From a bacterium (lineage in GTDB: Bacteria > Babelota > Babeliae > Babelales > Babelaceae), in contig JAJZMR010000013.1 of the NCBI GenBank assembly GCA_021847535.1, forward strand, positions 1 through 5,020: DNA of 5,020 nucleotides, read 5' to 3'. Below the pieces are notes generated by a model, which had not been told where the DNA came from, did no database searches, and worked only from the letters and a program-made list of their open reading frames with translations. A program made the position numbers and the translations under genes. Position 1 is the first letter of the stretch, and each line of letters begins with the position of its first letter. Shown in pieces: positions 1 to 4,874 of the stretch.

Positions 1-220
1 TCAAAGACAATCCTGTTTTAACAATGAGCGGTGCAAGGTACAGCATAACAAGCCCTGTTGCGAGTTTTCCGGCGGGCGTTGCTGCTTTTATTTTGATATT
101 TTGTATGCCATTAGTCATCCAGATAGGTATCTCTGGAGCGCTTGTTTGCAGAGTTTGGTTGGCGTATGCGTGCGTACCTACGCATGCTGATATAATAATC
201 ATAAAGTATTTTATATTCAT
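1..220 (-). CDS. Secreted protein of unknown function, N-terminal part (runs off left edge)
   Basis: Reading the minus strand from the ATG at 220 gives 73 uninterrupted codons to the window edge, so only the N-terminus is present. It begins MNIKYFMIIISACVGTHAYA, a typical signal peptide: one Lys, a hydrophobic core, and an Ala-Tyr-Ala site for signal peptidase I after residue 20. Cys13 sits in Ile-Ser-Ala-Cys, which also fits a lipobox, so a lipoprotein cannot be excluded. A hydrophobic stretch at about residues 55-67 may be a membrane segment. The start is supported by AAGGGA (225-230) four bases upstream. I recognise no family, and the visible part shows no clear similarity to the two secreted proteins upstream. 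The long reading frame on the opposite strand here lacks comparable start signals and is a shadow. Confidence 0.75.
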   Translation of the reverse strand, partial: MNIKYFMIIISACVGTHAYANQTLQTSAPEIPIWMTNGIQNIKIKAATPAGKLATGLVMLYLAPLIVKTGLSL

Positions 221-224
221 AGTA

Positions 225-230
225 TCCCTT
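225..230 (-). promoter_or_regulatory. Ribosome binding site of the first minus-strand gene
   Basis: The minus strand reads AAGGGA, four bases before the ATG at 220. It fixes that start and supports the partial gene being real. Confidence 0.6.
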
Positions 231-264
231 CGAATATTTTGTTTGAAGAATGATTTAATTGGTT

Positions 265-286
265 TAAAGACTATATAAAGACTATA
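265..286. repeat. Perfect 11-bp tandem duplication
   Basis: TAAAGACTATA occurs twice back to back (265-275 and 276-286) in the non-coding gap between the gene starting at 220 and the gene ending at 370. On the minus strand each unit carries TATAGT, a -10-like hexamer, so the duplication also duplicates a candidate promoter element of the downstream gene. Confidence 0.8.
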
Positions 287-307
287 TGTAGATAAATTGC
301 ATGTCAA
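281..307 (-). promoter_or_regulatory. Candidate sigma-70 promoter for the gene starting at 220
   Basis: The minus strand shows a perfect TTGACA (302-307) followed after 15 bases by TATAGT (281-286), a 5 of 6 match to TATAAT. The 15-base spacing is short for a vegetative promoter, which lowers confidence. A second TATAGT lies 11 bases further down, through the tandem repeat. The predicted leader is roughly 50 bases. Confidence 0.35.
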
Positions 308-369
308 AAATAGCGATTTGCTTCAAAAAAAGCAATATTTTCTTATTTTGCGTGGAGTAAGAAATCTAT

Positions 370-822
370 TTAAGTCGTTGATCTTTTAAAGTACCAGTAG
401 GTTCCTTTGGCGATGATAACGGGCTTTGTGAGCATTTTTATTTTAAACGCAGGATCATGTGCCTGAACGGCTTTTTCGAAAGTTGGAAGTACTTTAAATG
501 CGCTTATATTTTGAAGATTCCCCTTTTGAAGATCTGTGAGTGTAGCAGCAAGTTTTTTCACGTCTGGTTTTTGTGATTGCATCAGGGTCGGAACTTTTGC
601 AGTGCACCAGTCTTTAAAGGATAATTGTGGAGTTTTGCCGCTTTGTAAAAGCGCTTTAATTTCGTTGATGATAGCATTTTCCGCTGATTGGGCAGTTAAT
701 TGCGTTGAGACTGTTGTAGTCGTTTCCTTTTTGACTGTTCGTTGCTTGCTGAAGATAATAGGTGTACAAAAAAGTACCAGGATTAATAGTCGGGCCCAGG
801 ATGTAGCGATTTTTTTAATCAT
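370..822 (-). CDS. Small secreted or membrane-anchored protein, second paralogue of a tandem pair
   Basis: This 150-residue protein is of unknown function. Residues 1-25 form a signal peptide or membrane anchor: Lys3, Lys4 and Arg11 precede a hydrophobic core ending at about Ser25. There is no good lipobox at Cys19. Residues 27-45 are Lys/Thr/Ser/Gln-rich, likely a flexible linker. From about residue 50 to the end the protein aligns with its upstream neighbour. Shared positions include Trp72, the KKLA stretch (89-92), LQKGNL (98-103), VLPTF (111-115) and GTYWYF (140-145). From KKLA to GTYWYF I count about 23 identities in 58 aligned positions. No catalytic motif stands out, and Cys73 next to the conserved Trp is not shared. 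Its start lies 9 bases after the neighbour's stop, so the two genes are almost certainly cotranscribed. A role outside the cytoplasm is inferred from the signal sequence only. Confidence 0.82.
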   Translation of the reverse strand: MIKKIATSWARLLILVLFCTPIIFSKQRTVKKETTTTVSTQLTAQSAENAIINEIKALLQSGKTPQLSFKDWCTAKVPTLMQSQKPDVKKLAATLTDLQKGNLQNISAFKVLPTFEKAVQAHDPAFKIKMLTKPVIIAKGTYWYFKRSTT

Positions 823-826
823 TTTT

Positions 827-833
827 CTCCTTT
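827..833 (-). promoter_or_regulatory. Strong ribosome binding site overlapping the upstream stop codon
   Basis: The minus strand reads AAAGGAG four bases before the ATG at 822. Its first bases overlap the TAA of the preceding gene (832-834), an arrangement typical of translational coupling. It fixes the start of the second paralogue and argues for a two-gene operon. Confidence 0.75.
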
Positions 834-1242
834 ATTTATTTTGATTTTGCTGAGAAAAATACCATGTGGTTCCAGTTGCAATCATTTTTAGTTGGTGAAG
901 ATATGATACACTAAAATCTGGATGATACCTTTTAATTGCTGCAATAAAGGTTGGAATGACGCAGATTGGATTGATTTTATGAAGCTCGCCTTTTTCGAGT
1001 GGCTCAAATATTTCAGTTGCTAATCTTTTAATCTCATTTTTATCTGAATTTTTAAAAATGGCTTTTTGCTCGCTAATCCAAGAGCTGGGGTCTTGATCTG
1101 GTATAGTATTGTTCAAAAAAAAATCTTTCAGATTATCGATACTTTGTTTTTCTGCCAGAGAGTCAAGAGTTAAAGGTGCCTGACTTGCATACACGGCGCT
1201 ATCTAGAGCGAGCGCCAGAAAAAAAAATAAAAATTTATTCAT
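832..1242 (-). CDS. Small secreted protein, first paralogue of a tandem pair
   Basis: This 136-residue protein is of unknown function. It starts MNKFLFFFLALALDSAVYA, a classical signal peptide with a Val-Tyr-Ala cleavage site after residue 19, giving a mature protein of about 117 residues. The body is polar and probably mostly helical. It carries the features shared with the downstream copy: Trp55, KRLA (72-75), LEKGEL (82-87), VIPTF (95-99) and a C-terminal GTTWYF (124-129). One residue of insertion lies between KRLA and LEKGEL. The only Cys (Cys94) is not shared, so a common disulphide is unlikely. The ribosome binding site is weak (GGGT about 7 bases upstream), unlike that of the second gene. 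A candidate promoter within an inverted repeat lies upstream. I recognise no named family. The protein is probably exported to the periplasm or beyond. Confidence 0.82.
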   Translation of the reverse strand: MNKFLFFFLALALDSAVYASQAPLTLDSLAEKQSIDNLKDFFLNNTIPDQDPSSWISEQKAIFKNSDKNEIKRLATEIFEPLEKGELHKINPICVIPTFIAAIKRYHPDFSVSYLHQLKMIATGTTWYFSQQNQNK

Positions 1243-1266
1243 ATATGTTACCCAAAGATAATTCTT

Positions 1267-1296
1267 ATCATATCGTCCCTACCTCTATAGTCTTAA
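1267..1296 (-). promoter_or_regulatory. Candidate promoter for the secreted-protein pair
   Basis: On the minus strand TTAAGA (1291-1296, 4 of 6 to TTGACA) is followed after 18 bases by TATGAT (1267-1272, 5 of 6 to TATAAT). It lies about 25 bases before the ATG at 1242. The elements fall inside the inverted repeats at 1268-1311, so a repressor or DNA structure could control access. The antiporter gene ends just upstream on the same strand, so readthrough transcription is also possible. Confidence 0.4.
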
Positions 1297-1311
1297 CTAT
1301 ACTCGATATGA
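1268..1311. repeat. Nested inverted repeats in the gap before the secreted-protein pair
   Basis: Outer arms TCATATCG (1268-1275) and CGATATGA (1304-1311) are perfect 8-bp inverted copies. Within them TATAGT (1286-1291) and ACTATA (1296-1301) form a second perfect 6-bp pair with a CTTA loop. The arms overlap the candidate -10 and -35. No T-run follows on either strand, so it does not look like an intrinsic terminator. An operator or a structured leader is more likely, but this is inference. Confidence 0.55.
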
Positions 1312-1328
1312 AAAACTATGAGCAATGA

Positions 1329-2903
1329 TTATTGTTTGGTATACCAGGCGCGTGCAGATAAAAGCGTTATGGTCGTTAAGAAACTACTGGTTATGATTAT
1401 TAGTACAGTAGGAGCGTATTCGATCTTTATAGGCATAAAGCCAAGCAGGGCATATCCAACGCATGAACCAATCAGTGCGTAAACTGCATAACCCATTTGA
1501 GTTCGTACATGATCAAGATGATAGCAGCCTGCTGAAAAAGAGGTCATCACCATCCCGTCGGTTATGGGTGAAAAGTGACTTCCTGCAACTGCTCCAGAAA
1601 AGAGTGCGCCAAGAATTGGGTAGAGGTGCCATATGTCAACACTATTTACAGGAGCAATCTGATAATAAAGAGGGATGGTGATTGGGAGCATAAGCGCGAT
1701 CGTTCCCCAGACTGATCCGGTAGATGCTGATATAACAAGACAAAAAATAAAAAGTACCAAAGGCAAATAGGCGGCTGATGCATGTGCAGGTAAAAGCGAT
1801 GCAAGATAAGAGCCGGTCTGTAAATCATTTTTTAATAAGGAGCTCAATGTCCAGGCAAGTAAAAGAACAAGAAGGGAATTTTTCATAAGCATAAATCCGT
1901 CAAAAAATGCGCTGGCAACATAGTGCCAATCGCTATAATTTTTATAGATAAACAAACCGATAGCGGTAACGACAGCGATTAAACTCGCTATCCATAACGC
2001 CCAAAAAGGATTTGCTGCTTGCAATGTTTGCATGCACGATGCCGTACCGCCCAAAAGAATACTTCCACCTGAATAGCCGATGGCTGCGACAAGACTCACC
2101 AAAAAGGTCGTTATGGGAACGATAAAGTCGATGAGCGAACCATTAAATTGTTTAGTCGAAACTGCTGTTTTATACAAAGGGACTTTGCCGCCATAAAGAT
2201 CACCACCTAGGGCTTGTTTTTCAAAAAGTGCCATGCGGCCGAAGGAAAGACGTGCGGACACGATGAACCACGCAGAAAAAACTATTAAAAGGGGATACAA
2301 AAGAAAGGGGATGCTTTTAATATAAACCATCAAGGGATCTTGTTTAATAAGTATCTCCGGGGATTCTCTTTGGCTGATTCCCGCCGATTGCATTTGTCCC
2401 AGAATGAAGGCAACCCAGCTACTTGCTGGAATAAGCATACACATCGGCCCGCTCATGGAATCTAAAAGAAAGGCAAGTTTTGCTCGAGCAATATTAAAAT
2501 GATCAGTTACAGGTCGCATGATGGCACCAACGGTAAGGTTATTGACATAATCATCAATAAAAAGCCCTGATGAAAGCATTAATGAAGTTTGTTGTGCCGC
2601 AACAGGCGTTTTAATAAATTTAAGTAAGAGATGTGTATAAGCACGGATGCCTCCAGAATGGTTCATCAGCTGTATTAAAACGCCCAAAAGCACTAAAAAT
2701 CCAAAAGTGTAAAGATGATCTGCATTGATTTCGCTTAATATGCGTTCGCCCGCGAGTCTCATAGTTGCTAAAAAATTACCGTTTGATGCAATAAGACTGG
2801 CACTGACGATACCGCTAACAAGGGAAATAAGAACATTTCGCGTGATGATAGTCACTATGATCACAATAACAGGGGGCAGAAGTGTTAACCAGCTATATTC
2901 CAT
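1329..2903 (-). CDS. nhaC: NhaC-family Na+/H+ antiporter (PF03553-type), inner membrane
   Basis: This is a 524-residue polytopic membrane protein of the NhaC antiporter family. Members exchange cytoplasmic Na+ (or an organic anion, as in the malate/lactate exchanger MleN) for protons. It has roughly 11-13 hydrophobic segments. Family landmarks are FIDDYVNNLTVG (115-126, with the acidic Asp pair and the Asn pair), PASSWVAF (159-166), ASTGSVWGT (393-401) and the long conserved stretch from Gly441 containing SHFSPITDG and CYHLDHVRTQ (441-470). The length is normal for the family. The frame is open back to an ATG at 2987, but I start at 2903: MEYSWLTLLPP begins directly at the first membrane segment, and AAGGA lies five bases upstream. 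The extra 28 residues would overlap the divergent promoter region. The gene is divergent from rplM and lies 86 bases upstream of the secreted-protein pair on the same strand. The substrate cannot be read from sequence; Na+/H+ exchange is the default family assignment, and the symbol denotes the family. Confidence 0.9.
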   Translation of the reverse strand: MEYSWLTLLPPVIVIIVTIITRNVLISLVSGIVSASLIASNGNFLATMRLAGERILSEINADHLYTFGFLVLLGVLIQLMNHSGGIRAYTHLLLKFIKTPVAAQQTSLMLSSGLFIDDYVNNLTVGAIMRPVTDHFNIARAKLAFLLDSMSGPMCMLIPASSWVAFILGQMQSAGISQRESPEILIKQDPLMVYIKSIPFLLYPLLIVFSAWFIVSARLSFGRMALFEKQALGGDLYGGKVPLYKTAVSTKQFNGSLIDFIVPITTFLVSLVAAIGYSGGSILLGGTASCMQTLQAANPFWALWIASLIAVVTAIGLFIYKNYSDWHYVASAFFDGFMLMKNSLLVLLLAWTLSSLLKNDLQTGSYLASLLPAHASAAYLPLVLFIFCLVISASTGSVWGTIALMLPITIPLYYQIAPVNSVDIWHLYPILGALFSGAVAGSHFSPITDGMVMTSFSAGCYHLDHVRTQMGYAVYALIGSCVGYALLGFMPIKIEYAPTVLIIITSSFLTTITLLSARAWYTKQ

Positions 2904-2908
2904 AAAAA

Positions 2909-2913
2909 TCCTT
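2909..2913 (-). promoter_or_regulatory. Ribosome binding site deciding the antiporter start
   Basis: The minus strand reads AAGGA, five bases before the ATG at 2903. It favours this start over the in-frame ATG at 2987. Confidence 0.65.
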
Positions 2914-2922
2914 GTTTTAAAT

Positions 2923-2951
2923 TTGACCAATGAGTGCTTTTTTACTAAAGT
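2923..2951 (+). promoter_or_regulatory. Candidate sigma-70 promoter of rplM
   Basis: TTGACC (2923-2928, 5 of 6 to consensus) is followed after exactly 17 bases by TAAAGT (2946-2951, 4 of 6). Transcription would begin near 2958, leaving a leader of about 100 bases before rplM that contains competing short inverted repeats. Facing the other way, TATACT on the minus strand (2978-2983) could be the -10 of the antiporter gene, but I find no convincing -35 for it. Confidence 0.4.
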
Positions 2952-2991
2952 TAATAGTACCCCTGTAGTTTTTAAGCAGTATAACAAAAAA

Positions 2992-3028
2992 AGTGCATTA
3001 AAGGCACTAAAATATGCGTAAGGTGCAC
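2992..3028 (+). repeat. Competing short inverted repeats in the rplM leader
   Basis: AGTGC (2992-2996) pairs with GCACT (3004-3008) over a 7-base loop. GTGCA (2993-2997) can instead pair with TGCAC (3024-3028), and GCAC (3004-3007) with GTGC (3023-3026). These pairings exclude each other. Ribosomal protein leaders often fold into regulatory structures, but the stems here are short and I do not recognise the known L13 leader, so any function is unproven. Confidence 0.35.
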
Positions 3029-3059
3029 AGGCAGCTACGTCTTCTTAAGGTACTTAATT

Positions 3060-3503
3060 ATGGATATGAATAAAACATTTTTTCTTCGCAACGAAAAACA
3101 TACCCCAAAATGGCGCGTTATTGATGCGCAAGGAAAAGTAGTTGGTAGGCTTGCAACCGAGATTGCTGATATTTTACGTGGCAAAGATACGGCAAAATTT
3201 ACCCCACATGCAGATGCGGGTGATTATGTCGTGGTGATTAATGCTCATAAGGTTGTCTTTACAGGTAATAAATTGCGCGATAAGACCTATGAATGGTATA
3301 CGGGTTATATGGGCGGGCTTAAGTCTCTTACTGCTCAGGAGCTTTTACAGCGTAAGCCAGAAGAAATCATCAAAAAAGCCGTTAAGGGCATGCTTCCTAA
3401 AAACAAGCTCGCAGACGCCCTCATTAAAAAATTAAAAGTATATGCATCTGCTGAGCATCCACACCAAGCTCAGATCGCCAAAGAAGACGCCTTGGTTATC
3501 TAG
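3060..3503 (+). CDS. rplM: Large-subunit ribosomal protein L13 (uL13)
   Basis: This 147-residue protein is ribosomal protein L13, an early-assembling 50S protein that binds 23S rRNA. It matches the family along its whole length. WRVIDAQGKVVGRLATEIA (about 18-36) and RGKDTAKFTPH (40-50) are followed by GDYVVVINA (54-62), FTGNK (67-71), YTGYMGG (80-86) and the C-terminal signature AVKGMLPKNKL (108-118) leading into LKVYASAEHPHQAQ. The length is close to the usual 140-150 residues. The ATG at 3060 is preceded by AAGG (3047-3050) at 9 bases. The in-frame ATG at 3066 would be 15 bases away, so 3060 is preferred. The gene appears monocistronic: a strong terminator follows 21 bases after the stop, and rpsI, the near-universal downstream partner, is absent. 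Candidate promoter and leader structures lie upstream. Confidence 0.98.
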   Translation: MDMNKTFFLRNEKHTPKWRVIDAQGKVVGRLATEIADILRGKDTAKFTPHADAGDYVVVINAHKVVFTGNKLRDKTYEWYTGYMGGLKSLTAQELLQRKPEEIIKKAVKGMLPKNKLADALIKKLKVYASAEHPHQAQIAKEDALVI

Positions 3504-3524
3504 GATTTTCTTATAATATTATGT

Positions 3525-3563
3525 AAAAATAGGTTCAGAAGTTATTCTGGACCTATTTTTTTA
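3525..3563 (+). terminator. Intrinsic terminator of rplM
   Basis: AAAAATAGGTTCAGAA (3525-3540) pairs with TTCTGGACCTATTTTT (3545-3560) around a GTTA tetraloop. The stem is 16 pairs including one T-G wobble, and a run of seven T spans 3556-3562. The A-rich 5' flank means it could also terminate in the reverse direction, though no minus-strand gene approaches it here. Confidence 0.88.
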
Positions 3564-3704
3564 TTTATGAGGTTGTGCAAGGGAAGTGGTTAATGGTCGA
3601 CTTGCGTTTTGTCAGCTCTTTAACTGAGATATTTCAACATTTATTGATAATAAAGGAGTCACTGCAATAATCTTAGAATAATTATGATTGCGGCAGGGTC
3701 CCTT

Positions 3705-4643
3705 ATGAAAAGAGTTGTTTTAGTAATTTTATTAAATATTTTTTTCGGTATTATAGCTGGTGCGACTCCACCGGATAAGCCATTAGTTGGTTTCAAATTT
3801 ACGAAAAGTTACCGGCTACTTGCAGAACGTGCAGAGCGTGATAAGAAAGATTTGTTTCTGATAGCTTGTAAAAAACAAGATAGCGCCGAATATGATTATT
3901 TTAGTGTTGCTGCTTTTATAAAAATTAATTCTGCTTTATTTCGATCTTTTATCATGCGTAAAGATTGCCGGTTCAAATTATATCGATATGAACGGAATAA
4001 AAAATCGCCTAAGTTTATAGTTGATAATTTTACCTTAAAGGCGCAAAGTTCTTTTTTTACCGATTTTCTCACTGAGCTTCAAAAAAATAATGCTGCATTT
4101 CAAGATCGGCAGGACCTTCATGATTTTATCATTTTTATAGAACAGCTATTGCATGATGTTAATGATACGCCCATTAACGATATACCCTATTGCTTAGAGC
4201 TTTTAAAGCTTGATATCGCTTTATATTACCTTGCATTACTTAATTTTCCTGGCTACATAGATAAGTCGTATTATTCTCAAGATTTTAAAAAATTTTTGCA
4301 CGAGAGAGTGCAAGCAATTGTGGATGATATTAAAAAAACTGGTACCGCGATTGGACGGTCGTACGCAGACTTGCTTTTGTATGGATTATATGAAATTAAA
4401 GGACAGGCAAAAGATCATCAAGATCTTCTTATAGATGTACTTAAGGAGGGCGGCGGCGCATCCAAACGCGTGCGCGTACTGATACCACTGATACCATCAT
4501 CGGTTGAGGTGGCAGCGTCACCAAGTGCATCTGTGATAGTCTCTGAAAAAATCGTCACCCCTACAGCTGTAGCGCAACCGATTTTTAATAAGAACGGGGA
4601 AAAGAGCGCACCCAAAGATAAGCCGGTCGGCAAAAAGACATAA
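3705..4643 (+). CDS. Secreted protein of unknown function, possible degenerate thioredoxin-like N-terminal region
   Basis: This 312-residue protein starts MKRVVLVILLNIFFGIIAGA, a clear signal peptide with an Ala-Gly-Ala cleavage site after residue 20. Residues 30-120 hold a pattern reminiscent of the thioredoxin fold: a helix (AERAERDKK), a hydrophobic strand (DLFLIA), then LYRYERNKKSPKFIVDN, resembling the segment before and through the fold's central strand. There is no CxxC pair, so redox activity is unlikely even if the fold is right. Residues 120-250 are mostly amphipathic helix, with many Tyr and Leu. The last 45 residues or so are Ser/Ala/Val/Pro-rich, turning into a Lys-rich tail, and look disordered. 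I prefer the ATG at 3705 (AGGG six bases upstream, KR next to Met) over the in-frame ATG at 3684, which would add seven uncharged residues. No recognised family, and no clear terminator follows. Confidence 0.8.
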   Translation: MKRVVLVILLNIFFGIIAGATPPDKPLVGFKFTKSYRLLAERAERDKKDLFLIACKKQDSAEYDYFSVAAFIKINSALFRSFIMRKDCRFKLYRYERNKKSPKFIVDNFTLKAQSSFFTDFLTELQKNNAAFQDRQDLHDFIIFIEQLLHDVNDTPINDIPYCLELLKLDIALYYLALLNFPGYIDKSYYSQDFKKFLHERVQAIVDDIKKTGTAIGRSYADLLLYGLYEIKGQAKDHQDLLIDVLKEGGGASKRVRVLIPLIPSSVEVAASPSASVIVSEKIVTPTAVAQPIFNKNGEKSAPKDKPVGKKT

Positions 4644-4700
4644 AGATATAAAAATTAAAGGTAACTACCAAGCAACCTCGAATTTGTGCTTCAAAAAAAA

Positions 4701-4706
4701 TATAAT
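4701..4706 (+). promoter_or_regulatory. Consensus -10 box upstream of the transposase fragment
   Basis: TATAAT matches the -10 consensus perfectly and lies 18 bases before the ATG at 4725. No good -35 sits at 16-18 bases; the candidate there is TCGAAT. A 5-bp inverted repeat, TTAGT and ACTAA (4706-4710 and 4715-4719), follows directly. It may be a remnant promoter of the IS66-like element. Confidence 0.3.
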
Positions 4707-4724
4707 TAGTGGATACTAACATGC

Positions 4725-4874
4725 ATGGAAGACGCAAAAGATAAAAGAATCAGAGAATTAGAGATCGAAAATGCCGCGCTGAAAGCATATATTGTTAAGC
4801 TTGAAGCGAGGATTGTTGAGTTAGAAAGACGATTGGGTCTTAATACAGGACTTACGCATAAGCAGTATCAATAG
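4725..4874 (+). pseudogene. N-terminal fragment of an IS66-type transposase, truncated
   Basis: Forty-nine codons beginning MEDAKDKRIRELEIENAALK form a coiled coil of heptad Leu/Ile residues ending ELERRLGLN at residue 40. This is the characteristic N-terminus of IS66-family transposases, where LGLN is normally followed at once by a Ser/Asn-rich motif (of the SSNSSKPPSSDG type) and several hundred more residues. Here the frame continues into nine unrelated residues and stops. The break after codon 40 (4842-4844) coincides with the sequence ACAGGACTTACGCA, which looks like the end of another insertion sequence. The fragment can have no transposase activity. Alternatively it could be an intact small coiled-coil protein, but the exact match to the IS66 start makes that less likely. 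The ribosome binding site is weak. Confidence 0.65.
4845..4858 (+). repeat. Candidate IS terminal repeat, with a near-copy at 4999-5012
   Basis: ACAGGACTTACGCA here recurs in the same orientation as ACAGGACTTCCGCA at 4999-5012, 13 of 14 identical. A match of this quality somewhere in 5 kb is not rare by chance. The position at a coding breakpoint is what makes the first copy notable. Confidence 0.4.

Noticed and set aside
24..278. Plus-strand 84-codon frame at the left edge
   Set aside because: It lies opposite the minus-strand gene starting at 220, which has a signal peptide and a well-placed ribosome binding site. The plus frame has no such support and runs into the non-coding gap.
318..335. 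Hairpin TTGCTT / AAGCAA as a terminator of the secreted-protein operon
   Set aside because: The stem is only 6 bp and weak. On the minus strand the following T-run is short and begins several bases after the stem, so I do not call it a terminator.
536..844. Plus-strand 102-codon frame
   Set aside because: It is antisense to the second paralogue and spans the paralogue junction and its ribosome binding site. Conservation between the paralogues is on the minus strand.
1463..1828. Frames on both strands inside the antiporter gene
   Set aside because: They are shadows of the long antiporter reading frame, whose family motifs run through this region in a different frame.
2904..2987. Longer N-terminus of the antiporter from an ATG at 2987
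   Set aside because: The added residues are not membrane-like at the family's usual position and overlap the divergent promoter region. The 2903 start has AAGGA at the right spacing.
2725..3021. Plus-strand 98-codon frame across the antiporter start
   Set aside because: It is antisense to coding sequence and crosses the promoter region, with no recognisable protein features.
3241..3435. Second plus-strand frame inside rplM
   Set aside because: It is an out-of-frame shadow of the strongly conserved L13 gene.
4418..4633. Minus-strand 71-codon frame
   Set aside because: It lies opposite the low-complexity tail of the secreted protein. Its Ser/Thr-rich composition is what antisense reading of that tail would give.
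4653..4700. Search for a terminator after the secreted protein at 4643
   Set aside because: Only a 4-bp GGTA/TACC pairing is visible, with no stem followed by a T-run, so no terminator is called.
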